Shown here: positions 52,993-60,613 of the stretch, in pieces
How the letters are laid out: each line of letters opens with the position of its first letter
Position numbering within the stretch: the stretch's first letter is position 1
From: Micromonospora sp. RHAY321
GTDB taxonomy: Bacteria; Actinomycetota; Actinomycetes; Mycobacteriales; Micromonosporaceae
Reading direction: 5' to 3'
NCBI RefSeq assembly: GCF_023896955.1
Contig: NZ_JAMHIW010000009.1
Location: forward strand, 124,001 to 188,000
DNA: 64,000 nucleotides
Notes under the pieces: model-generated
Database searches by the model: none
The model's input: only the letters and a program-made list of their open reading frames with translations
Told to the model about the DNA's origin: nothing
Position numbers and translations under genes: made by a program

Positions 52993-53553
52993 GTGGGAAG
53001 GCTCGTAGCAACGACATTCATGTCTCTCGACGGGGTCATCAAGAACCCCGAAGAGTGGCAGGGCCCGTTCTTCGGCGAGGACGCCGGCCGGTTCGCCGAG
53101 GAACGCCTGTTCGCCAGCGACGCTCTTCTGCTGGGCCGCGGCATCTACGAGGTCTACGCGGCGACCTGGCCCACCATGGACGACGACGGTGGGTTCGTCG
53201 AGAAAATCAACAAGATGCCCAAGTACGTGGTGTCCACGACCCTGGACAAGGCCGAGTGGGAGAACACGACAATCATCCGGGGTGACGTCGCGGACCAGGT
53301 GGCCAAGCTCAAGCAGGAATTCGAGCAGGACATCCTGGTATACGGCGTCGGCCAGCTCGCGCACGAGTTGTTGGCGCACGGCCTCGTCGACGAGCTGGAG
53401 GTGTGGGTACACCCGATTCTCGTGGGCAGGACCGGCGGGGAAGCGTTGATCGGTCGCGAGGGAAGTCGGCACGAATTCGAACTCGTCGGGACCGAGACCA
53501 CCGAACTCGGCGTCATCATCTGCCGTTACCGGCCGGCGGTCGGGAAGGACTGA
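52993..53553 (+). CDS. RibD C-terminal/dihydrofolate reductase-fold protein in the cluster
   Basis: A 186-residue protein: VATTFMSLDGVIKNPEEWQG, LLGRGIYEVYAATWP, DILVYGVGQLAHELLAHGLVDELEVWVHPILVG. It starts at GTG 52993 with AGGAGG 6 bases upstream, 57 bp after the TylF-type gene, so the two form a short operon closed by the hairpin at 53587. It is probably NADPH-dependent. It may be a resistance or tailoring reductase, or unrelated housekeeping carried along. It is a paralogue of the genes at 41819 and 46918. Confidence 0.88.
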   Translation: MGRLVATTFMSLDGVIKNPEEWQGPFFGEDAGRFAEERLFASDALLLGRGIYEVYAATWPTMDDDGGFVEKINKMPKYVVSTTLDKAEWENTTIIRGDVADQVAKLKQEFEQDILVYGVGQLAHELLAHGLVDELEVWVHPILVGRTGGEALIGREGSRHEFELVGTETTELGVIICRYRPAVGKD

Positions 53554-53586
53554 CACTGCCCCGTTCGGGGTATTTCCCGCATCAAT

Positions 53587-53633
53587 CGAAGCTCCGGTCC
53601 GGACGGAATTCCACTGCCCGGGCCGGAGCTTCG
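53587..53633 (+). terminator. Intrinsic terminator after the TylF-reductase unit
   Basis: CGAAGCTCCGGTCCG (53587-53601) and CGGGCCGGAGCTTCG (53619-53633) pair over 15 bp with one mismatch and a 17-base loop. It separates the preceding unit from the solute-binding-protein gene. Confidence 0.75.
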
Positions 53634-53773
53634 GCGCACCCGAGAAGACCACTGCGCAGAACCGCACGCGCGGAGATGTGGCCATTCGACCCGCGCGACA
53701 CCATTGCCCTACGTGATCGCGTTCTGCCGCCTTGCGCCGATGCCTCGCGCGAGGTGCGAAAAGGAGGAGTCGA

Positions 53774-55201
53774 ATGAAGAAGACTGACATCGACGTCTGG
53801 GTCGCCGATCTGCGCTTTCCGGGGTGGATGGACCGGTGGCACCAACAGGCAGCGGAATTCAGCCGGCTCCACCCGGAATACGAAGTGGTCGTCCGGGGCA
53901 TGGACTTCTTCACGTTTCCGCAGGTGCTCGCCGAGGAGGCCGCCCAGGGGCGCCGCCCGGCCCTCGCGGAGTACTACTTCTACGCGAGCCAGGTCGCCCG
54001 CGACACGGTGGCCGCGGATGGCAGCCCCCTGTTCACGTCGGTCTCGAAGGCCATCGGCGACCGCACCGAGATCCTCGGCGAACCGGTCGTCCTCCACGAC
54101 CTCCACCCGGCGTTCCGCGACTACTACACGTACGACGGCGACCTCGAGTCGATGCCGTCGGCCGGCACGACGAGCCTGCTCTTCGCCAACCGTGACCTGC
54201 TGGACCGGGCCGGGGTGTCCGGGCTCCCGCAGACGTGGGACGAGGTCACCGCCGTGTGCGAGCGGGTGGCCCGGCTCGACGGCGGCCCGTCGCACGCCAT
54301 CACCTGGTCGAACCACGGCACGTTCGTCCAACAGGCACTCGCCTGCCAGGGCGGCCACTTCGTCAACAACCGCAACGGCCGGGACGGCCGGGCCACGAAG
54401 ATCGACCTCACCTCGAAGGAGATGATGTCCTGGGTGAACTGGTGGCAGAAGCTCCACCAGGACGGCCACTACCTCTACACCGGTGAGATCCCGGACTGGG
54501 CGGGCACCCTCGAGGCGTTCCGGGACCAACGGGTGGCGATCCGGATCTCGTCCTCCAACGACGTCAACTACATGGCACTCGCGGCCGAGATGGGTGGCTT
54601 CACCATGGACGTGGGGGCCTTCCCCCACAACGATGACGTCCCCTACGTCGGCAACGCCGTGGCCGGTACGTCCATCTGGCTCGCCAACGGCCTGGACGAG
54701 GTGACCCAGGAGGGTGCGCTGGCCTTCCTCATGTGGCTGCACAATCCCCGCAACGCCGCCCAACGGCACAAGGACAACAGCTTCGTTCCGATCACCCGCG
54801 CCTCCTACGAGCTGCTGGCGGAAGAGGGCTGGTTCGACACGCACCCGCACCACTCGATCACGTACGACCACGTCAACGACTTCCCGGCGGGGGTGTCGGC
54901 CCGGCCGGCCGGCGGCCGACCGCTGACGGAGGGCGCGTTGTTCGGGGACTTCGCGGGCGCCCAGGACATCATGACGCACGCCATGCACGACGTGCTCACC
55001 CACGGAGCCGACCCGCTGGCCCGGTTCACTCAGGCCACCGCCGAGGCGCAGAAGCTGCTGGACGACTACAACGCCTGGGTGAGCCGTGTGCCGCGGGACG
55101 TCGCCAACATCCCCAACAGCAGCCACCGGGTGGAGTTCTGGACCGACGCCAAGCCGTACACCGCCCAGGATCTCGAAGACGTCGTACCGCTCAACAGCTG
55201 A
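53774..55201 (+). CDS. UgpB-like solute-binding protein without signal peptide
   Basis: A 475-residue type II periplasmic-binding-fold protein. The start at ATG 53774 follows AAGGAGGAG, and the N-terminus MKKTDIDVWVADLRFPGWMD goes straight into the first strand, with no signal sequence or lipobox. SAGTTSLLFANRDLLDRAG and PQTWDEVTAVCERVARLDGG are standard family 1 binding-protein segments. VNWWQKLHQDGHYLY and ALAFLMWLHNPRNAAQRHKDNSFVP resemble UgpB-type glycerophosphodiester or sugar binders. No ABC permease or ATPase gene is near. It is cotranscribed with the flavoprotein 21 bp downstream. The role is unknown; a cytoplasmic binding or catalytic function on a pathway intermediate is inferred from location. 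Confidence 0.85.
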   Translation: MKKTDIDVWVADLRFPGWMDRWHQQAAEFSRLHPEYEVVVRGMDFFTFPQVLAEEAAQGRRPALAEYYFYASQVARDTVAADGSPLFTSVSKAIGDRTEILGEPVVLHDLHPAFRDYYTYDGDLESMPSAGTTSLLFANRDLLDRAGVSGLPQTWDEVTAVCERVARLDGGPSHAITWSNHGTFVQQALACQGGHFVNNRNGRDGRATKIDLTSKEMMSWVNWWQKLHQDGHYLYTGEIPDWAGTLEAFRDQRVAIRISSSNDVNYMALAAEMGGFTMDVGAFPHNDDVPYVGNAVAGTSIWLANGLDEVTQEGALAFLMWLHNPRNAAQRHKDNSFVPITRASYELLAEEGWFDTHPHHSITYDHVNDFPAGVSARPAGGRPLTEGALFGDFAGAQDIMTHAMHDVLTHGADPLARFTQATAEAQKLLDDYNAWVSRVPRDVANIPNSSHRVEFWTDAKPYTAQDLEDVVPLNS

Positions 55202-55222
55202 CCAGACAGGACAGGCGCAGCC

Positions 55223-56461
55223 ATGACAGTCAACATGACCGCCCCCACCCACGGCCTGTCCCGCCCGCCGGAGCCGGACCTCACCCCGGCCGAGGTCATC
55301 GCGCGGGCCGAGGCGATGATCCCGATGCTGCTGGCACGGCAGGCCGAGACCGAGGAACGCACGTACTACGCCCAGGACACGCACGACGAGTTCGCCAGGG
55401 CGGGCTTCTACCGGATCCTCGTTCCCCGACGCTACGGCGGCTACGAGTTCGGCATCGACACCTTCATGCGGGTGGTGACGACGCTCGCGCGCGGCTGCCC
55501 GTCGACCGGCTGGATGTTCTGCCTCGGTGCGGTGCACGCCGTGGTGACCGCCACGATCTTCGAGGAACGGGCACAGGACGAGATCTTCGGCGTCGGTGAC
55601 TTCATCTGTCCCGCCACCGTCATCCCCAGCGGCACCGCCCAGCGCAGCGCCGACGGCGGTTGGGTGCTCAACGGCACCTGGTCCTACTGCTCCGGTGCGC
55701 CGTACGCCACGCACTTCCTCGGCCACACCCTGATCGCCGCCGACGAGGGCCAGGAGCCGACGCCCGCGCTCTTCATCGTCCCCCGCGACCAGTGGCGGTA
55801 CCTGGACGACTGGGGCCAGCAGTTGGGGCTCAAGGGGAGCGGGTCACACAGCATCGTCATCGAGAACGGGTACGTCCCCGAGCACTTCGTCCTCGACACG
55901 CACATGAGCATGTACACGGTCAGCGACGAGACGCCGGGGGTCCGGCTGCACGACAACCCGCAGTACGGCGGCGGGCCGCTCAGCTTCATGATGCTCGAGT
56001 CGGCCGCCCTGGCCGTGGGCATCGCGCAGGGAGGGCTCGACGCCTACGCGGACCTGATGCGGTCCAGGACGACGTCGTTCCCCCCGATCCTGCCCAGGAC
56101 CGAGGATCCCGACTACCAGATCTGGTACGGCGAGGCCGCCGGCCGGCTGGTCACGGCCGAGGCCGCCCTTCTCGGTGCGATCCAGCAGTGGACCGACCTG
56201 TGCGCTCAGGGGCCGGCGGCGTTCACCAAGGAACGGGAGTGGCTCATCGCCACCATCTGCCGTGAGGTGGTCAGGCTCAGTTGGCAGGCGGTCGAGAAGT
56301 ACATATTCCCCACGGCCGGATCGAGCGCGGTGCGTCACGGCCAGCGCATCGAACGGATCTGGCGCGACCTGTCCATGATGCAGAGCCATGCCGGAATCTC
56401 GATCGTCATGAACACCATGGCCAATCGGGAGCTCACCAGGGCCCGGTTCGGCCTCGAGTAG
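55223..56461 (+). CDS. Acyl-CoA dehydrogenase-fold flavoprotein, likely group D monooxygenase
   Basis: A 412-residue protein. The N-terminal helical domain has EARTEER-like ETEERTYYAQDTHDEFARAG and ILVPRRYGGYEFGID, and the middle beta-domain has GVDF-like GVGDFICPATVIPSG and LNGTWSYCSGAPYATHFLG. The C-terminal helices carry RIERIWRDLSMMQSHAGI. The layout is that of HsaA/KijD3-type two-component flavin monooxygenases, which hydroxylate phenols or N-oxidise amines, rather than CoA-ester dehydrogenases. It follows the solute-binding-like gene by 21 bp. It would need a flavin reductase partner, not seen in the window. Confidence 0.85.
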   Translation: MTVNMTAPTHGLSRPPEPDLTPAEVIARAEAMIPMLLARQAETEERTYYAQDTHDEFARAGFYRILVPRRYGGYEFGIDTFMRVVTTLARGCPSTGWMFCLGAVHAVVTATIFEERAQDEIFGVGDFICPATVIPSGTAQRSADGGWVLNGTWSYCSGAPYATHFLGHTLIAADEGQEPTPALFIVPRDQWRYLDDWGQQLGLKGSGSHSIVIENGYVPEHFVLDTHMSMYTVSDETPGVRLHDNPQYGGGPLSFMMLESAALAVGIAQGGLDAYADLMRSRTTSFPPILPRTEDPDYQIWYGEAAGRLVTAEAALLGAIQQWTDLCAQGPAAFTKEREWLIATICREVVRLSWQAVEKYIFPTAGSSAVRHGQRIERIWRDLSMMQSHAGISIVMNTMANRELTRARFGLE

Positions 56462-56477
56462 TGCGTCGTCCGCCCTC

Positions 56478-56513
56478 CCGGCCGGTCGCCGCCCACGGCT
56501 GGCGGCCGGCCGG
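56478..56513 (+). terminator. Intrinsic terminator after the flavoprotein gene
   Basis: CCGGCCGGTCGCC (56478-56490) pairs with GGCGGCCGGCCGG (56501-56513) with one mismatch and a 10-base loop, 16 bp after the stop. Confidence 0.65.
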
Positions 56514-56649
56514 ATGAGCAGGGCAACCGCAGAGATGCGACCCGCCGCGCGGGCGTGTGACGCTCAATCGCGAGGCCGGCCGGCGGCCGTGTGCACGGCA
56601 CGCCTCGCGGACAGCCCGATTTCCCAATCAGAGGTGGGAGACAACAACC

Positions 56650-57897
56650 ATGGAACAGCGCTGCCCTGTGCTCGACACCTCCGGCAAGGACATACACGGT
56701 GAGGCCGCCCGCCTTCGGGGGCAGGGTCCCGCGACCCGGGTGGAACTTCCCGGTGGCGTCCTCGCCTGGTCGACCAACAGCTATGCGGTCATCAAGCAAC
56801 TGCTCACCGACCCGCGGGTGACCAAGAGTGCCCGCAACCACTGGCCGGCGTTCATCGACGGCGAGATCCCGCCGGACTGGGAGATGATCAGCTGGATCGC
56901 GATGGACAACATGGTCACCGCGTACGGCAAGAACCACGTCCGGCTGCGCAAGCTGGTCGGCAAGGCGTTCACCGCGCGGCGTACCGAGGCGATCAAACCG
57001 CGCATCGTCGAGCTCACCAACGAACTGGTCGAGGCCCTCGCCCAGGTCAAGCCGGGTGAGGTGGTGGATCTGCGGGAGCGGTTCGCCTACCCCCTGCCGG
57101 CCCGGCTGGTGGCGGACCTCATCGGCATGTCCGAGGACGCGCGGGCGAAGACCGCGAAGGTCATCGACATGATGGTGGACACCACGGTCACCCCGGAGCA
57201 GGCCCAGTCCATCCTGCTCGGGTGGCGGGGTGCGATGGCCGAGCTGATCGAGGTCAAGCGGCGCGAGCCGGGGGAGGACATCACCAGCGACCTCATCGCG
57301 GCCCGCGACGAGGACGGCTCCCGACTCAGTGAGGCCGAGCTGACCGACACGATCTTCGCGATCCTGGGCGCCGGCTCGGAGACCACCATCAACTTCTTCG
57401 ACAACGCGATCACCGCGCTGCTCACCCACCCGGACCAACTCGAGCTGGTCACCAGCGGCCGGGCGTCCTGGGCCGACGTGATCGACGAGACGCTGCGGGT
57501 GGAGTCGCCGCTGGCGCACCTGCCGCTGCGGTACGCGGTGGAGGACATCCAGCTCGACGGGGTGACCATCCCCAAGGGTGACCCGATCCTCATCAACTAC
57601 AGCGCCGTGGGGCGGGATCCGGCGCTGCACGGCGACACCGCCGGCAGCTTCGACATCACCCGGCCGGACAAGGAGCACCTGTCCTTCGGGCACGGCCCGC
57701 ACTACTGCCTGGGCGCCGGCGTGGCCCGGGCGGTCGCCACGATCGGCCTGTCCACCCTGTTCGGCCGCTTCCCGGAGCTGTCCCTGGCGGTCCAGCCGGA
57801 CGACCTGCGGCCGCTGCCGACGTTCATCATGAACGGCCACCGCACGCTGCCGGTACGGCTCACCAGCCCGGTGCCGGCGGGGCTCTCCGCCGCCTGA
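56650..57897 (+). CDS. Cytochrome P450
   Basis: A 415-residue soluble actinomycete P450. The I-helix motif is FAILGAGSETT (Glu replaces the usual Asp), the ExxR of helix K is in DETLRVESPLAHLPLRYA, and the haem loop is LSFGHGPHYCLGAGVAR with the Cys ligand near residue 353. The N-terminus is short (MEQRCPVLDTSGKDIHGEA). The start is ATG 56650; GGGAG lies about 12 bases upstream. Terminators flank the gene, so it is its own transcription unit. It probably hydroxylates or couples a pathway intermediate; redox partners are not encoded nearby. Confidence 0.93.
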   Translation: MEQRCPVLDTSGKDIHGEAARLRGQGPATRVELPGGVLAWSTNSYAVIKQLLTDPRVTKSARNHWPAFIDGEIPPDWEMISWIAMDNMVTAYGKNHVRLRKLVGKAFTARRTEAIKPRIVELTNELVEALAQVKPGEVVDLRERFAYPLPARLVADLIGMSEDARAKTAKVIDMMVDTTVTPEQAQSILLGWRGAMAELIEVKRREPGEDITSDLIAARDEDGSRLSEAELTDTIFAILGAGSETTINFFDNAITALLTHPDQLELVTSGRASWADVIDETLRVESPLAHLPLRYAVEDIQLDGVTIPKGDPILINYSAVGRDPALHGDTAGSFDITRPDKEHLSFGHGPHYCLGAGVARAVATIGLSTLFGRFPELSLAVQPDDLRPLPTFIMNGHRTLPVRLTSPVPAGLSAA

Positions 57898-57920
57898 TTC
57901 TCCGCCGGACCACTCCAGGT

Positions 57921-57970
57921 CCGGCCGGCAGGATGCCTACTTCCGCTCTCGACGGCATCCTGCCGGCCGG
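57921..57970 (+). terminator. Intrinsic terminator of the P450 gene
   Basis: Perfect 17-bp arms (57921-57937 and 57954-57970; CCGGCCGGCAGGATGCC and its complement) with a 16-base loop start 24 bp after the stop. Confidence 0.8.
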
Positions 57971-58126
57971 CACCGGTCCCGCTCGGCTGCGCGACTGTCA
58001 GCACGCGCCCGCGTTCGACGTGCCGGGCCGACCTTCGCGGCTCCAATCCGGTCGTCCGGCTTCCACAGTGGACGGCCGTACAACAGTGGTTCGAAGCTGC
58101 CCGTCAGCGGTCACAGGGAGAACGCA

Positions 58127-58924
58127 ATGTCAGAGGTGCCCGGCCCGGGACTCCGATGTGATCCTGACTGCATGACCGACTTTGATGGTAAGAACGTACT
58201 GGTCACCGGGGGTGGCAGCGGCATCGGGCTGGCGACCGCCCGGCGGCTCGTCGAGGCCGGCGCGCGGGTGGTGATCGCCGGCCGCAACGCGGACCGGCTC
58301 AACACCGCGGTGAAGACCCTCGATGCCGACGACCGGGTGCTGGCGGTACCCACCGACGTGTCCCGCCTCGCCGACCTGGACCGGTTGTCCGCGCAGATCC
58401 GGGAGCGGTTCGGCCCGCTGCACGGCGTGTTCGCCAACGCCGGGATCGGGCTGAACGCGCGCACCGCCGACGTCACCGAGGCCGACTTCGACCAGGTGGT
58501 CGGCACCAACTTCAAGGGCGCGTTCTTCACCGTGCAGAAGGCGCTCCCACTGCTCGCCGAGAACTCCTCGGTGGTGCTGAACGCCTCCTGGCTGGTGCAC
58601 AGGGGGATGGCCACGGGATCGCTGTACGCGGCGAGCAAGGCCGCCGTTCTCAGCCTCGCCCAGACGCTCGCCCCCGACCTGGCCGGGCAGGGGATCCGGG
58701 TGAACACGATCACCCCCGGCCACATCAGGACCGAGATGTTCGACGGCGTGACCGGAAACGATCAGGTCCGGGAGTTCTTCCGTGGCCAGGTGGCCCTCGG
58801 TCGGCTGGGCAGGCCCGAGGACATCGCGGACGTGGTGCTGTTCCTGCTGTCGTCCCGGTCGTCGTACATCACCGGCCAGGAACTTGTCGTCGACGGCGGG
58901 CTGGTCGGTTCCGTTCCGGCCTGA
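58127..58924 (+). CDS. Short-chain dehydrogenase/reductase in the cluster
   Basis: A 265-residue classical SDR: NVLVTGGGSGIGLATARRL (cofactor loop), FANAGIGLNART, VVLNASWLVHRGM and SLYAASKAA (catalytic Tyr and Lys), closing with YITGQELVVDGGLVG. GGGAG lies 7 bases before ATG 58127; an internal ATG at 58172 (MTDFDGKN) is the alternative and would remove a 15-residue extension. It is followed 34 bp later by the FAD enzyme, so the two are cotranscribed. It is a probable ketone or alcohol tailoring enzyme. Confidence 0.93.
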   Translation: MSEVPGPGLRCDPDCMTDFDGKNVLVTGGGSGIGLATARRLVEAGARVVIAGRNADRLNTAVKTLDADDRVLAVPTDVSRLADLDRLSAQIRERFGPLHGVFANAGIGLNARTADVTEADFDQVVGTNFKGAFFTVQKALPLLAENSSVVLNASWLVHRGMATGSLYAASKAAVLSLAQTLAPDLAGQGIRVNTITPGHIRTEMFDGVTGNDQVREFFRGQVALGRLGRPEDIADVVLFLLSSRSSYITGQELVVDGGLVGSVPA

Positions 58925-58958
58925 CCGGTCGACAGGGGAGAAGAGAGGAGGAAACCGG

Positions 58959-60353
58959 ATGGAAGACGGGACTGGAACCCGCGCGGTCGTGATGGGCGGA
59001 AGCCTGGCCGGACTGTTCGCGGCCCGGGTGCTCGCCGACGCGTACGACGAGGTGGTCCTGGTGGACCGCGACGAACTCGTCGGCGTGGAAGGGCCGCGAC
59101 GGGGCTGCCCGCAGGGGCGGCACATCAACGGGCTGCTCGCCCGCGGCCAGCAGGCCATGGAGGAGCTGTACCCGGGGATCACCGAGGAGCTGTTCGCCGA
59201 CGGGGTGCCCACCGGCGACCTCGCGGGCAACGTGCGCTGGTACTTCAACGGCCAGCCGATCAAGCAGCAGCATGCCGGCCTGGTGTGCGTCGCCGCCAGC
59301 CGACCGATGCTGGAGAAGCACATCCGGCGGCGCACCGCCGCCCTGCCGAACGTCGTCTTCGCCGAGCGGCACGACATCCTGGGCCTGCACACCACGGTCG
59401 ACGGGCGGCGCGTGGACGGGGTCCGGGTGCACCGCCTCGGCGAGGGTGGCGTCGAGGAGGTCATCCGCGCCGACCTGGTGGTGGACGCCACCGGCCGGGG
59501 GTCGCGGGTGCCCATCTGGCTGGAGAGTCTCGGCTACCCGCAGGTCCGGGAGGAGCGCAAGAAGATCGGTCTGGGGTACGTGACCCAGCACTACCGGCTG
59601 CGCGAGGACCCGTACCACGGCGACCTGTCCATCAACCCGGTCGCCTCGCCGGCGCTGCCCCGCGGTGCGATCTTCACGAAGACCGACGGCGGACGCGTCG
59701 AACTGACCACGTACGGGATCCTCGGCGACCACCCGCCCACCGACCAGGCGGGCCTCTACGCCTGGCTCAAGTCGCTGGCCGTGCCGGACATCTACGACGC
59801 TGTGCAGCACGCCGAGCCGCTGGACGAGCCGGTCGCGTTCCGCTTCCCGACCACGCTGCGTCGCCACTACGAGGAGATGGACCGGTTCCCGGACGGCCTG
59901 CTGGTCACCGGCGACGCGGTCTGCTGCTTCAACCCGGTCTACGCCCAGGGGATGACCGTGGCGGCGCTCGGCGCGCTCACCATGCGCCAGCACCTGCACA
60001 CCGGCGCCGCCCCCCAGCCGGGGCAGTACTTCCGGGACCTGGCCCGGGACGTCATCGACCCGCCCTGGGAGATGACGAACACGGTGGACCTCAGCTTCCC
60101 CGGCGTGGAGGGGAAGCGCACGCTGAAGGTGCGGATGGCGCAGGCGTTTCTCAAGCGGGTCCAGCTAGCGGCGACGCGCGACGGATCCGTCGCCGCCGCG
60201 TACATGCGGGGGGCCGGGCTGGTCGACCGCCCGGAGGCGATGATGCGCCCCGGCTTCGTCCTGCGGGTTCTGGTGAAGTCCTTCGGCCGGGCGGCCGCGA
60301 CGAACGGGACGGCGCCGAAGGTCACCGACCGGACGCCGGCCCCGGCGGGGTGA
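58959..60353 (+). CDS. FAD-dependent monooxygenase/epoxidase, LasC/MonCI-like
   Basis: A 464-residue single-component flavoprotein. The FAD loop is AVVMGGSLAGLFAARVLAD and the acidic end of strand two is VVLVDRDELVGVEGPRRGCPQ. LVVDATGRGSRVPIWLESLG and GLLVTGDAVCCFNPVYAQGM complete the pattern shared with the polyether epoxidases LasC and MonCI. The halogenase WxWxIP motif is absent, so it is not the tyrosine halogenase. GAGGAGG precedes ATG 58959. It probably epoxidises or hydroxylates an alkene or arene intermediate. Confidence 0.88.
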   Translation: MEDGTGTRAVVMGGSLAGLFAARVLADAYDEVVLVDRDELVGVEGPRRGCPQGRHINGLLARGQQAMEELYPGITEELFADGVPTGDLAGNVRWYFNGQPIKQQHAGLVCVAASRPMLEKHIRRRTAALPNVVFAERHDILGLHTTVDGRRVDGVRVHRLGEGGVEEVIRADLVVDATGRGSRVPIWLESLGYPQVREERKKIGLGYVTQHYRLREDPYHGDLSINPVASPALPRGAIFTKTDGGRVELTTYGILGDHPPTDQAGLYAWLKSLAVPDIYDAVQHAEPLDEPVAFRFPTTLRRHYEEMDRFPDGLLVTGDAVCCFNPVYAQGMTVAALGALTMRQHLHTGAAPQPGQYFRDLARDVIDPPWEMTNTVDLSFPGVEGKRTLKVRMAQAFLKRVQLAATRDGSVAAAYMRGAGLVDRPEAMMRPGFVLRVLVKSFGRAAATNGTAPKVTDRTPAPAG

Positions 60354-60380
60354 GGGGGGCCGGAGCCGCCGCGGGCGGCT

Positions 60381-60426
60381 GGTGCGTGCCGGGGTCGGCC
60401 GGGGTCGGCCGGCCCCGGCACGCACC
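60381..60426 (+). terminator. Intrinsic terminator after the SDR-FAD unit
   Basis: GGTGCGTGCCGGGG (60381-60394) and CCCCGGCACGCACC (60413-60426) are perfect 14-bp arms, and further GGCC-rich pairing is possible in the loop. Confidence 0.8.
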
Positions 60427-60613
60427 GTGACCACCGACCGCCCGGATTCCCGCTCGGCCACCACCGGCGCTGGCGTGTCGCCAGCCGTGATCGCCAGGAC
60501 GCCCCTTGACCGCGACGTAGACTCCTCACAGGTGACGACCCGGGCCGGTCACATCGACCGCCCGCCCGTCGTCACCTGCCCTGGCAGCCACACGAAGGGG
60601 AGCCTCCGGCGAG

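Noticed and set aside
53582..55726. A 714-codon minus-strand frame across the solute-binding-like gene
   Set aside because: It spans two well-supported plus-strand genes, and its translation is repetitive Val/Arg/Gly-rich with no motif.
58959..60353. FAD enzyme considered as the missing tyrosine halogenase
   Set aside because: The WxWxIP motif and the halogenase lysine region are absent; the sequence pattern is LasC/MonCI-like.
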